Of a stretch of 64,000 nucleotides of DNA, positions 18,549 through 26,359 are shown piece after piece. The notes under the pieces are model-generated. The model was not told the origin of the DNA. It saw only the letters and a list, made by a program, of their open reading frames with translations, and made no database searches. Within the stretch, counting starts at the first letter, position 1. Each line of letters starts with the position of its first letter. This stretch comes from Promethearchaeota archaeon (GTDB lineage: Archaea > Asgardarchaeota > Lokiarchaeia > Sigyniarchaeales > SOKP01): positions 62,001-126,000 of the forward strand of contig JAHLWP010000001.1 in assembly GCA_019057865.1 (NCBI GenBank), in the 5' to 3' direction. The position numbers were made by a program, and so were the translations under genes.

Positions 18549-18588
18549 AAAAATAAGCTTAAAAATTATTTTAAAAATAAGCTTAAAA
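18549..18588. promoter_or_regulatory. Two 16-bp direct repeats in the hdrA / membrane-protein divergent promoter
   Basis: AAAAATAAGCTTAAAA occurs exactly at 18549-18564 and again at 18573-18588, start to start 24 bp. Each copy is centred on the palindrome AAGCTT. The repeats sit 25-64 bases upstream of the small membrane protein gene and about 120 bases upstream of hdrA. This looks like a tandem regulator site; the regulator is unknown. Confidence 0.45.
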
Positions 18589-18613
18589 CTTTAAAATTAA
18601 TTTTATTGGAAAA

Positions 18614-19042
18614 ATGATGCTAATGATATTCCAAGATGAACCTCCCTTAATTGAGGAATATATACCACTCATTGCGATAGCAGTATTATTAGTTGCTGAT
18701 ATTTTTATTCTAAAGATTGGTTTAATGATGACTAAAGCACAATCAAAACGAAATTTAAAATGGGTTGCTATAAGTTTTTTAATTCAATTTGGAGTCATTT
18801 TCTTTATTAGTTTACCAACATTTTTAATGGGTATGACTGGAGCATACGATGAAGGTCCAGATCCAGGTATTATTATCCCAATTATATTACTCTCATTATT
18901 TATAGACATAAATATAATTAATGTATTACATAAAATTGGCATTAAACGATCAGTAATTGTTGCATTCTTAATTTTGGTTCCAATTATTTTAGCAATGGTC
19001 ATTTTAGGGGATTTCATGTCACCTGCACCAAATGGTGCTTAA
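18614..19042 (+). CDS. Small integral membrane protein, four predicted TM helices
   Basis: A 142-residue hydrophobic protein I do not recognise. Likely membrane segments lie at about 17-38, 50-73, 84-104 and 112-133. The loop between the second and third is acidic (YDEGPDPG) and the loop before the last is basic (KIGIKRS). It is divergent from the hdrA operon, sharing an intergenic region with paired direct repeats. It converges on pyrF with only six bases between them. No catalytic motif is seen. Confidence 0.6.
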   Translation: MMLMIFQDEPPLIEEYIPLIAIAVLLVADIFILKIGLMMTKAQSKRNLKWVAISFLIQFGVIFFISLPTFLMGMTGAYDEGPDPGIIIPIILLSLFIDINIINVLHKIGIKRSVIVAFLILVPIILAMVILGDFMSPAPNGA

Positions 19043-19048
19043 AGATTT

Positions 19049-19972
19049 CTAAAATCCAATTTCTTTATTGATAGTCTTGTTCATATAAACAATTTCATCT
19101 CTAGCAGCTTTACTAAATCTTTCTGGAGCACATTTTCTATCTTTATTATATGCAAACATCACTCCACGAGAAGAATTAACAATCCCTCCTAAACCATTTT
19201 TTTTAAATCCATATTTTATATCGATTGCCTGAGCACCCTGTGCTCCATAGCCAGGGATTAATATAAAAGAATTTTCCACTATTTCTCTAATTCTTTTTAG
19301 CTCATTTGGATAAGTAGCACCAACTACAACCCCTAAATTATGAAAATCAGAACGCTTTCTTTCAAGGTTTAATCCCCAATTATATACTAACCTTGCCATT
19401 TTGATATAATTTCTTTCTAATTTAATAGATTCAATTTCAATTTCTGTCTGTGAATTTGGAATGTTTTCAATCTTAGCAGAAAACAAATCTTGAAAATTAT
19501 GACTGCTTGGATTTGAAGTTTTTACAATAATAAATAGTCCTTTTTCTTTATAATCCAAAAATGGTTTAACTCCATCGATTCCAAAATATGCATTTATAGT
19601 ACATGCATCTGCTTTATAGATATTGTATGTAGCATCTGCATAAGCTTTTGAGGTTGTTCCAATATCATTACGTTTTGAATCTAATATTACTAATAAATCA
19701 TTTTTATGAGCAAATTTAATAGTTTCCTTTAAAGCATTTAAAGCTTCATATTTTTCATAAAAAGCAATCTGTGGTTTAATTACTGGAATTAAATCATAAG
19801 TATTTTCAATTAATTCTTTATTAAATTCTAAAATAATTTTATCAGGGTGTTTATATTCTTCAATTAAATATTTGGGTATTTCTCCTTCGTTATCCATTCT
19901 GGGATCGAGTCCCATAGAAACAACGCTTCTCTTTTCCTTTATTAATTGAATTAATTGTTCAATAAAATGCAT
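19049..19972 (-). CDS. pyrF: Orotidine 5'-phosphate decarboxylase
   Basis: A 307-residue OMP decarboxylase, the last step of UMP synthesis. The signature is LDSKRNDIGTTSKAYADATY, which contains the Asp-x-Lys-Arg-x-Asp-Ile-Gly catalytic array. The N-terminus has SMGLDPRMD. The late segment IPGYGAQGAQ is the phosphate-binding loop, and NSSRGVMFAY follows. Its length and the early LDPR motif fit the longer, type 2 PyrF group rather than the short archaeal form of about 210 residues. That may reflect ancient transfer from bacteria. It is a single gene, convergent with the membrane protein. Confidence 0.93.
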   Translation of the reverse strand: MHFIEQLIQLIKEKRSVVSMGLDPRMDNEGEIPKYLIEEYKHPDKIILEFNKELIENTYDLIPVIKPQIAFYEKYEALNALKETIKFAHKNDLLVILDSKRNDIGTTSKAYADATYNIYKADACTINAYFGIDGVKPFLDYKEKGLFIIVKTSNPSSHNFQDLFSAKIENIPNSQTEIEIESIKLERNYIKMARLVYNWGLNLERKRSDFHNLGVVVGATYPNELKRIREIVENSFILIPGYGAQGAQAIDIKYGFKKNGLGGIVNSSRGVMFAYNKDRKCAPERFSKAARDEIVYMNKTINKEIGF

Positions 19973-20197
19973 AATGAGAATAGATTCATGAGTATTTTAA
20001 ATAATCTTGGCAATGCATTTAATAATTATTGATAAATGAATGACAAAATTTTAGAAATTTTTGACAATGATATTAAATTATTCAATCTCGTAAAATTTTT
20101 CGTCTAAATATAAATAGGAAGTGGTTTCTAAAAAAATTAGCGATGGGAGTTGACTTTTTTAATAATTATTGGGAATGAATCTAATAATATTTAGGAA

Positions 20198-21082
20198 TCA
20201 TTTGATTTTTTCAGTTATACAGTCTTTTATTTCCTCCACGATCCAACTGTATCGAGCAGGATTCGAAATGCCCTTAATAAGTTTTTCGACTTTTTCTTTT
20301 GGATAATTGATTAATAAATAATCATATAAAATCTGTAATCCTTCTCTCACTTTATTTCACAATATTTTCATTTCAGTTTTATTTTTGTATTCTTGATTCA
20401 AATTTTTAATAAATTCTTGCAACTCATTATTGAACATGGTTCTTTTTTCAGGAGCAATACAATTTATAAAGGAAAGAATGTGAATGATTCCTGATACTTC
20501 TTTATCGCAAGTATGACCAAAGCGAGGGGCTCTACATTCATGACATACTGTTAAAGCATAATCCTGAAAATTTTTTTTACTTAACTTTTTATTTAACATG
20601 AAATTTGCTCCCACAGCTGAGGAGCCGCATGGGGATGATCTTAAAACCGTTACATTTAAAATTTTCGTCTCCTTGTCTAAATTTAATTCAAAAAGAGGTT
20701 TTCCAAAATATTTTGCGAAAGTATCAATCTCTGGAATTCCTGTATTCGGTTCTAAAGAACACATGGTTCGAGGACCAACTACTTTAGGATTAATATTTCT
20801 AGCTTGCTTTAATAAGCCAAGACCAGGTGTTATGCCTAAGATTAATGGTTTTTGGAGTCCAGCTAGTTCCAAAATGATATCTGGATGCCGAACATATGAT
20901 AAATAAAGCTCGCACTCCGGTATATCAAGATAAATATCATCATCTAACATAACTGTTGGAGGGATATCTGGAACTAATATCCATTCTACATCAAAATGCT
21001 TTTTAGTGTTTTCAAAAGCTCTTTCACCATATTTTCCATCAGATACAATACCAATCTTAATTTTGCTTTTATCCTTTTCCAT
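20198..21082 (-). CDS. DUF166 family protein; frame continues 52 codons past an in-frame UGA
   Basis: The track ends this protein at UGA 20359-20357 (241 residues). DUF166-type features are the N-terminal KIGIVSDGKYGERAFEN, a central LSYVRHPDIILELA segment, the CSLEP segment, and VLRSSPCGSSAVGANFM, with further cysteines in VCHECRAP. The biochemical role of the family is not established. Beyond the UGA the same frame stays open for 52 codons to a second UGA, with protein-like content (VREGLQILYDY and NPARYSWIVEEI). Selenocysteine, a nonsense change or a separate short ORF from an in-frame GTG are all possible. I see no SECIS-like hairpin downstream, so ordinary termination at 20357 is at least as likely. 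It is the last gene of the DGC operon. Confidence 0.6.
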
Positions 21083-21122
21083 TTAAATACTTTATGATAT
21101 TTTAATTTTTATCAATTCATTA

Positions 21123-21542
21123 TTATTTACTTTGAAATAATTCATCCACTTTTTTCGCTATTTCTTCAGCAATTATTTCAGCAAGTTTCATACCATCCTT
21201 TCCTAAATCTTCGCGGGATTTTGGCTTTAGTTCTGGATGTGTTCCGGCAATCTCTTGAATATATATGGTTGCTGCAGGCTTACCACTATATTTATCAACA
21301 GCAATTTTAGCACATTCCTCTTCACATCCTTCTATTGTTATCGTTGGATTATTTTTTGCAAAGTCCCTCTCCTGTTGCCCACCATGCCTTTCTAACCCAC
21401 CTGCCATAAATAAGGGTTGACATAAAATAATCGTATTATTTGGTCGTAATTTTTCAACAACTATTCTCGCAGCTGCGCGACTTAAAGTGCCTCCAACTAA
21501 TTTTTCACCACTACAAGCAATAATTCCAACCTTTTTTTTCAT
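21123..21542 (-). CDS. DGC-domain putative zinc/thiol protein (copy 1)
   Basis: A 139-residue DGC-family protein, named for a conserved Asp-Gly-Cys motif (here EGCEEEC). Conserved cysteines are seen in IIACSGEK, in ILCQPLF and in the EGC-x3-C segment, arranged as in the family, which is thought to bind zinc through four cysteines. It lies 40 bases upstream of the DUF166 gene, and its start sits directly after the next DGC stop (21543). The gene is therefore in the middle of a tight six-gene operon. The molecular role of the family is unknown. The context with ArsR, lipoyl-like and HdrA-N-like genes suggests thiol, metal or metalloid chemistry. Confidence 0.75.
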   Translation of the reverse strand: MKKKVGIIACSGEKLVGGTLSRAAARIVVEKLRPNNTIILCQPLFMAGGLERHGGQQERDFAKNNPTITIEGCEEECAKIAVDKYSGKPAATIYIQEIAGTHPELKPKSREDLGKDGMKLAEIIAEEIAKKVDELFQSK

Positions 21543-21965
21543 TTAATCGTCCCTCTCCATGTTTTTTTCTAATAATTTATCAACTTCAGCAGCCACCTTT
21601 TCTGCTAATTTTATCGACAATTGCTTAGTATTTTCTCCAACCGGAATAATTGAAGGTTCTGGTTTTAAATCCCTATTTTCCTTTACAATATCAGTAGTCA
21701 AAAAATGAGCATCCACTTTTCCAACAGCTTCCATTAAATCATTATAAGAACATTTTAGGGGGCATCCATCTAAGGCGATTACTTTATTTTCCTTTATTGC
21801 CTCAATGACTTCCTTTTTACCTTTTACTATTAAAGGTAAGCATTCTAAATTGGTCTTATCCTTCGCTAATTCGTTAACGACTATATATGCTGTTTTTCTG
21901 CCAATGCTTCCAAAAACTTTTCCAATTCCGCTACACGGAATAATATAAACTTTCTTTTCACTCAT
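21543..21965 (-). CDS. DGC-domain putative zinc/thiol protein (copy 2)
   Basis: A 140-residue DGC protein with IIPCSGIGKVFGSIGRK at the N-terminus, a cysteine in LECLPL, and the family DGCPLKCSYN motif in the middle. It is adjacent to copy 1 with no gap and is separated by one base from the DGC-GcvH fusion, so all three are coupled. The three differ too much from each other to be a recent duplication, so each may bind a different partner. Confidence 0.78.
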   Translation of the reverse strand: MSEKKVYIIPCSGIGKVFGSIGRKTAYIVVNELAKDKTNLECLPLIVKGKKEVIEAIKENKVIALDGCPLKCSYNDLMEAVGKVDAHFLTTDIVKENRDLKPEPSIIPVGENTKQLSIKLAEKVAAEVDKLLEKNMERDD

Positions 21966-21966
21966 C

Positions 21967-22851
21967 TTAATCCTCTTTTTCTTTATCTAATAATTCCTTT
22001 TCCTTTAATATTTTTTCTTTCATATATTCAAAATATTCTGGACCATCCATAAGTAATTCTTTATCCTCCTCAAAATCTTTTAACTCTAATTCTGCAAACC
22101 ATCCTTGTTGATAACAATCTTGATTCATCCATTCAGGATGTTCTTCTAACGCTTTATTGACAGCAATAATTTTTCCTGAACCAGGAGATATTAATTGCAA
22201 TACTGTTTTAACAGATTCAAAAGAACCAACATCATCGAATTGTTCAATTTCTTGACCAATTTCGGGTAATTCTACAAACATTATATCACTTGACTGATTT
22301 TGCAGATAATCTGTAATACCAATTAGAGCTCTATCACCATCTGGTTTGATCCAACAATCATTTTCATTGAAGAAATATCCCTCTTTAGGAACTTGAAAAT
22401 AGAATTTATCCACAGTAATATCAAAAAAATCCATCCTTTCTGTCTTAGCTACGATAACAATATCTTCTTTTTCGCTTACTTTTAGTTCCTCTAAAAACCC
22501 CTTAGCAATCATTTCAGCTAATTTCTTGGCATTTTCACTCAATTTTAAACTCGTCCCAGGTTTTATTTTTAACTTTTTTAACATATCGGGGATAAATATT
22601 CGTTTGTAAATTTTTTGATTTCGCTCTTCGATTAATTTTGTAGCACATCTTGTCATACAACCATCTATTACAATAGTTCTAGATTCTCTTAAATTAGATT
22701 CATATTTCTCATCGCCCGTATTCAGCAAAACTGGACAAATTAAATTCAAAGCAGGTTTTTTTTCAATTAGATTAAGTGCTACTACTCTCGCAATTACCCC
22801 TAGTGATTTATCTAGACCGTTGCAAGGTAAAACACATAACTGTTTATCCAT
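21967..22851 (-). CDS. Fusion of a DGC domain with a GcvH-like lipoyl domain
   Basis: A 294-residue two-domain protein. Residues about 1-125 are a DGC domain (VLPCNGLDKSLG, LICPVLL, DGCMTRC). Residues about 140-265 resemble the glycine cleavage H protein: DGDRALIGITDYLQ, then DIMFVELPEIGQ, then FESVKTVLQLISPGSG. The lysine of ESVK corresponds to the lipoylated lysine of GcvH, and NKALEEHPEWMNQDCY-GW follows the family end pattern. The fusion implies that a lipoyl dithiol is offered to a cysteine-ligated centre. Other glycine cleavage genes are absent from the window, so a role in glycine breakdown is doubtful. Lipoyl dithiols bind trivalent arsenicals, which fits the ArsR neighbours but is inference. 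Confidence 0.8.
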   Translation of the reverse strand: MDKQLCVLPCNGLDKSLGVIARVVALNLIEKKPALNLICPVLLNTGDEKYESNLRESRTIVIDGCMTRCATKLIEERNQKIYKRIFIPDMLKKLKIKPGTSLKLSENAKKLAEMIAKGFLEELKVSEKEDIVIVAKTERMDFFDITVDKFYFQVPKEGYFFNENDCWIKPDGDRALIGITDYLQNQSSDIMFVELPEIGQEIEQFDDVGSFESVKTVLQLISPGSGKIIAVNKALEEHPEWMNQDCYQQGWFAELELKDFEEDKELLMDGPEYFEYMKEKILKEKELLDKEKED

Positions 22852-22863
22852 TATGCATCACAT

Positions 22864-23175
22864 CTACTTATTTTCACTTCTAAGCTTCTTTATTAGATTA
22901 GTCGTTTCCCGCTTATCTGGGAATGATAAAGCATCAGGAGCGCAAGTTTTAGCGCACGCACGACAAAATACTACACAATTATATGGATTTTTAACAATTA
23001 ATTTTTTTTTCTCGTCATTAGTACGGGCATAAACATTATGTGGACAAAATTTATCACATTCCATGCAAAAATCACATTTCTCGTAATTAATTGTTGGCCA
23101 CCATGGGATTTGCTTTCTTGGAATTCCCATAAATGTTTCTTTTTCAGCATCATAACTCTTACTCATTTTTAACAT
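22864..23175 (-). CDS. Two-cluster ferredoxin of the DGC/GcvH operon
   Basis: A 103-residue protein, probably starting at the inner methionine MSKSYDAEK. It holds a GIPRKQIPWWPTI segment, then CDFCMECDKFC (C-x2-C-x2-C-x3-C) and CVVFCRACAKTC (C-x3-C-x2-C-x3-C). The second site has one extra residue. A predicted cytosolic 2[4Fe-4S] ferredoxin. It overlaps the HdrA-N-like gene by 17 bases and is followed 12 bases later by the DGC-GcvH fusion, so it is probably the electron carrier between these proteins. Confidence 0.8.
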   Translation of the reverse strand: MLKMSKSYDAEKETFMGIPRKQIPWWPTINYEKCDFCMECDKFCPHNVYARTNDEKKKLIVKNPYNCVVFCRACAKTCAPDALSFPDKRETTNLIKKLRSENK

Positions 23176-23545
23176 CCTCCTCTAATTTTTCCAAAGTCTT
23201 TTCAACTAAATTAACAGCTTCATCTGTAGTCATTTCGCGAATATCCAAGGGAATTAAATCTGTTTTTTCATCTAATCCTGCTTTTTTAAAAGCGTCTCTA
23301 AATAACTTATATTGCATGTTTGGAGCACATCCAGCCACCATATATTTTCGACCAGTGCGTAAATAATCATCTAAAAATCTATCGCCATCTTCTTCACACA
23401 ATTGAGGATGAATAAATCCATATTCTACAGGAAGTTCAATTCTTACACGATTAATAAAATCCCATATATCCATTGTGGCAAATCCAGGGCATTTTCCAGT
23501 ACAAACACACATAATGAATCCAATTTCTTTTTTTGTATTGTTCAA
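23159..23545 (-). CDS. Stand-alone HdrA N-terminal-domain-like protein
   Basis: A 128-residue protein. The pattern is a strand with C-V-C-x2-K-C (IMCVCTGKCPGF), a later cysteine in PQLCEEDG, then VAGCAPNMQYKLFRDAFKKAGLD, then LDIREMTTDEAVNLVE. It matches the thiol/iron-sulfur N-terminal domain of HdrA, where the order is C-x-C-G, L-C-x3-G, A-A-C-S-P, N-I-R-E. The flavin and ferredoxin domains of HdrA are absent. First gene of the operon. It probably carries a cysteine-ligated cluster that exchanges electrons with the ferredoxin encoded next to it. Its similarity to the N-terminus of the hdrA product at 16448-18430 is visible by eye. Confidence 0.65.
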   Translation of the reverse strand: MNNTKKEIGFIMCVCTGKCPGFATMDIWDFINRVRIELPVEYGFIHPQLCEEDGDRFLDDYLRTGRKYMVAGCAPNMQYKLFRDAFKKAGLDEKTDLIPLDIREMTTDEAVNLVEKTLEKLEEDVKNE

Positions 23546-23619
23546 TTTATTAGCACCACCTATTAATCTCGAATTTGTTATCTTAATTTTAATAAAATTT
23601 AATTATTATTAACACAAGA

Positions 23620-23669
23620 TTTAAATATAAAATTCGTTTATAAGTATATGTATTATTACGCATAAATGC
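23620..23669 (+). promoter_or_regulatory. ArsR-gene promoter with inverted repeat over the start codon
   Basis: A TATA-like TTTAAATATA lies at 23620-23629. The inverted repeat GCAT-AA-ATGC at 23660-23669 overlaps the ATG (23666) of the ArsR gene. An ArsR-type repressor bound here would block both its own gene and possibly the divergent operon starting at 23545. The site is short and is proposed from position and symmetry only. Confidence 0.4.
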
Positions 23670-24001
23670 ATAAAACAGATATGAAACTTGAAAATTTAAG
23701 ATTGGATTTATTAAGAGCTCTTTCCGATGAAACTAGATTAAAACTTTTAGAGTTTCTAAGGCATGGAAATGAGATTTGTGTTTGCGACATTGAAAAAGTG
23801 TTTGATAAAACTCAATCTACATTATCTAGACATTTAAAAACTCTTACTGAAGCAGACATCCTTGAAAGTAGAAGGGAAGGGAATAAAAAATTGTTTAAAG
23901 TAAAAGATACCCAAATTTTCAAGTTATTGGCAATAGTAGATAATTTAATTAAAAGAAATGAAAAATTTAAAAAAATTGTAGAACTCCAGCAAAAAATATA
24001 A
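23666..24001 (+). CDS. arsR: ArsR-family metalloid-responsive repressor
   Basis: A 111-residue winged-helix ArsR/SmtB protein: LRALSDETRLKLLEFL, then the alpha-3 motif EICVCDIEKVF, then the recognition helix TQSTLSRHLKTL and the wing. The C-V-C pair matches the arsenite/antimonite-binding ELCVCDL motif of classical ArsR. It is first in a three-gene unit with a CxC thioredoxin-like gene and a DGC gene, and divergent from the six-gene DGC/GcvH operon. It probably controls both. Confidence 0.9.
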   Translation: MHKTDMKLENLRLDLLRALSDETRLKLLEFLRHGNEICVCDIEKVFDKTQSTLSRHLKTLTEADILESRREGNKKLFKVKDTQIFKLLAIVDNLIKRNEKFKKIVELQQKI

Positions 24002-24016
24002 AATGAAGGTGTTAAA

Positions 24017-24310
24017 ATGGTTCAACAAGAGAGTGAACTTCAAAAAGAAAATAAACTTAAAGTAGAAATTTATGTGCCTTTAAATGTATGCGCTTGCCAA
24101 TGGGAAAGATTTATGAATCTCGTTTTTCAGGTAATTACACCTTATAATAAGTATATAACATTCGATACAAAGAATTTAGATTCTGAAGAAGCAAGAAAAT
24201 TGAATTTGCATGGTAATAGTGTAGTTATTGATGGAAATGAAATCGTTACGACATCATTTGCTCTGAAGAAAAAGCTACCAGAAATATTGAAGTCAAAAGG
24301 TTTGATTTAA
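24017..24310 (+). CDS. Small thioredoxin-fold-like protein with CxC motif
   Basis: A 97-residue protein: a strand (LKVEIYVPLN), then V-C-A-C-Q-W and a helix, then a second strand (YITFDTKNL), then SVVIDGNEIVTT and a final helix. This order fits the small redox-active thioredoxin-like proteins often found next to ArsR genes, with a CxC in place of CxxC. Start ATG 24017 follows GAAGGTG at five bases. It lies 15 bases after arsR and directly before a DGC gene (TTG at 24312). A role in thiol exchange or metalloid transfer is inferred. Confidence 0.6.
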   Translation: MVQQESELQKENKLKVEIYVPLNVCACQWERFMNLVFQVITPYNKYITFDTKNLDSEEARKLNLHGNSVVIDGNEIVTTSFALKKKLPEILKSKGLI

Positions 24311-24311
24311 T

Positions 24312-24788
24312 TTGAGTAAAAAAGATATCCACGCAGAAAACATTGTCTTAATACCATGTTCAGGTTCAGAATATCATGGTGAATTAGCACGACAGGTAGC
24401 AATACGATTGGCGGAGAAAAGTAAAATAGCTTCTATTAGCTCATTGACATGCTCCACTATTTTTCTTAAAAATGTATTATTAGAAAAAGAACAATTAGTT
24501 GAAATTACCAAAAATCATCTCAAACATTCCTTTATTATTATTATTAACGGATGTAACACAGCCTGTGTAAGTGTAATTTATAAACATCTTGATATTGTAC
24601 CAGATTTGATTATTTCCGTCCAAGCTATCATCCCTAAGCAACGTATGAATTTAAATGATCTAAATACTTTTAAGAATCTACCTAAATTAAGCGAAATTAA
24701 AGAGGAGGATATAAGAAAGGTACTTGAGTATATTCTTCAAGAAATACAGAAACAAGGGCTTAATATTGATAAATTCGATGAAAATTAA
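24312..24788 (+). CDS. DGC-domain putative zinc/thiol protein (copy 4)
   Basis: A 158-residue DGC-type protein starting with TTG, one base after the previous stop. It contains LIPCSGSEYHGELARQ, cysteines in LTCSTIF, and IINGCNTACVSV, where the family DGC is N-G-C. The C-terminal 50 residues are helical and charged. It is the fourth DGC domain in 3.7 kb and the only one on the plus strand, so the divergent promoter would express DGC proteins in both directions. Confidence 0.7.
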   Translation: MSKKDIHAENIVLIPCSGSEYHGELARQVAIRLAEKSKIASISSLTCSTIFLKNVLLEKEQLVEITKNHLKHSFIIIINGCNTACVSVIYKHLDIVPDLIISVQAIIPKQRMNLNDLNTFKNLPKLSEIKEEDIRKVLEYILQEIQKQGLNIDKFDEN

Positions 24789-24869
24789 TATTTGATTTTA
24801 AAAATTTTTATCTTAACAAGAAGTAATTATAACGTAATTAATAAAAAACTAAAAACTGCTATAAGAAAT

Positions 24870-25208
24870 TTACTTTCGTCGAAAATATTTGGAAATATAA
24901 TTTACAAAATTACTCCCAAAATCATAATCTTTAAAATCTGTAGTTGAGCAAGTTGATTTAGATTCTTTATCAAAAAATATCCTACTGAAACCTAGACGAT
25001 CATAATGTGCTCTTCGTTCTGGGTCACATAAGGTTTCATATGCTTCATGAATCTCTATAAACTTTTCTTTTGCTTTTAGATCTTTTTTATTCTTATCAGG
25101 ATGATATTTTTTTGCCAACCGTCGATATGCTAATTTGATCTGGATTTTGGAAGCATCTCGGCCTAAACCAAGTAACTCATAATAATCTCGGTTTTTGAAT
25201 GAATTCAT
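24870..25208 (-). CDS. Short J-domain (DnaJ-like) protein
   Basis: A 112-residue protein whose first about 70 residues form a complete J domain: [13 protein letters not shown], the helix [14 protein letters not shown] with the HPD tripeptide that stimulates Hsp70 ATPase, then [21 protein letters not shown]. The remaining about 40 residues (with STCSTTDF and a basic end YFRRK) do not resemble the G/F or zinc regions of DnaJ. It is therefore a small J-protein that probably recruits DnaK to a specific client. No dnaK or grpE is in the window. Confidence 0.88.
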   Translation of the reverse strand: MNSFKNRDYYELLGLGRDASKIQIKLAYRRLAKKYHPDKNKKDLKAKEKFIEIHEAYETLCDPERRAHYDRLGFSRIFFDKESKSTCSTTDFKDYDFGSNFVNYISKYFRRK

Positions 25209-25332
25209 TTTAAAATAGAATTTATTTGATGATTCTAGACAAGTAAAATATACTAATTCTAAATTTAAACCTTGTTTTAAAATTATTTATATTATTAAAT
25301 GCTAGGAATTATAGATTTTAATAAAAATTTTT

Positions 25333-26244
25333 TCATAAACCCGGATCATATGTGTTAAAGGGATTTCCATAGAGTATAAGACTGATTTTTTTCTTATATT
25401 TATCACATTTACTTATATCTGGTATGTTATTTAGGGTTAAATCAAGAGATTTCAAATTTACAAAATTATCTAAATCATTTATCTCAGAAATTAAATTTTT
25501 TGATAAATTAATAGTTTCTACTGATTGAAGCTGAATTAAACCTTTGAATTCTTTAATCTTATTGTGCATAAGGTTTAGGTTTTTTAATTTTTTTTGATTA
25601 GTTAAACCTTCTATTTTCTCAGTTTTATTAAATCCTAAATTTATTGAATTTAACTCAATAAGATCTTCAAGATTTTTAATTTTTGTTATTTTGTTATGAG
25701 ATAGGTTTAAATTCCGCAATTTTAATAAACCATTTAGCCCATTAATTTCAGAGATATCATTAAAGCTTAGATTTAAATCCTCTAAATGTTTTAGCAAATC
25801 TAATCCTTCAATATTTTTAATGTTCTTTATTTTGTAATTTGTAAGTGCTAACTTTTTTATTTTTCCCTCCTGTATTATAACAGTTTTATTCTCTTTATTT
25901 AGATTTGGAAAAATTATTATTAAATTATTTAAAACTTTATAATTCAAGAATCTTTCAATCAAATCATCAAGATTATGATTATAAAATATAAACTTTGCTA
26001 GTTTTGATTGATATCTTTTATACTTACTCATATAATGCTTGATTTCATTGATTAAAAAAAGATTAAGGAATGTTTCATTATAATCTTTTATTATTTCTAT
26101 ATATTTTATAACACAGTTTAGAGAATTATCAATTTGTAATGCCCATTTAATCGGGTGTAGTGCTTTTAATGACTTATACCTCTTATTTTCATCATTACTA
26201 TTCTCGATTATATAGATTAAAGATTTATTTTGAATTTCTTTCAT
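25333..26244 (-). CDS. SDS22-like leucine-rich repeat protein (paralog C)
   Basis: A 303-residue protein. An N-terminal helical part holds ALHPIKWALQIDNSLNCVI, recognisably related to the ALEPMKWAL module of the two larger LRR genes. After about residue 125 come about seven 22-residue repeats of the SDS22 class (LxxLxNLNLSxNxIxxIxGL) with a capping segment at the end. The repeat class differs from the 23-residue repeats of paralogs A and B, so the conserved element is the N-terminal module rather than the LRRs. It lies downstream of the beta-grasp-like gene, beyond its SECIS-like hairpin. Confidence 0.78.
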   Translation of the reverse strand: MKEIQNKSLIYIIENSNDENKRYKSLKALHPIKWALQIDNSLNCVIKYIEIIKDYNETFLNLFLINEIKHYMSKYKRYQSKLAKFIFYNHNLDDLIERFLNYKVLNNLIIIFPNLNKENKTVIIQEGKIKKLALTNYKIKNIKNIEGLDLLKHLEDLNLSFNDISEINGLNGLLKLRNLNLSHNKITKIKNLEDLIELNSINLGFNKTEKIEGLTNQKKLKNLNLMHNKIKEFKGLIQLQSVETINLSKNLISEINDLDNFVNLKSLDLTLNNIPDISKCDKYKKKISLILYGNPFNTYDPGL

Positions 26245-26310
26245 CTAATCATAATAATTTATGGATTTTAAAAATTGTAAAATATTTTGGAATATATAGG
26301 ACGCAATCCT

Positions 26311-26355
26311 ATTGTCAATCTTTTACTAGTATTTTTTTAAAAGATTTCATTCAAT
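26311..26355 (-). promoter_or_regulatory. Second candidate SECIS element, after the UGA-UGA beta-grasp gene
   Basis: Five bases after the TAA that ends the extended frame, the minus strand reads ATTG, A, ATGA, then AATCTTTTA, a 12-base loop (AAAAAATACTAG), TAAAAGATT, GA, CAAT. The nine-base arms are perfectly complementary and ATTG pairs with CAAT. An unpaired A precedes AUGA in both this and the hdr element. Arm lengths (9/9), A-rich apical loop and the AUGA/GA core match the element at 15885-15957. A separate small hairpin (ATAGGA-TCCTAT, 26296-26312) follows and partly overlaps the 3' end. Confidence 0.55.
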
Positions 26356-26359
26356 TTTT

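Noticed and set aside
21967-22851. Glycine cleavage system H protein
   Set aside because: The H-like domain is fused to a DGC domain and no gcvP, gcvT or dihydrolipoamide dehydrogenase gene is near; a different role is more likely.
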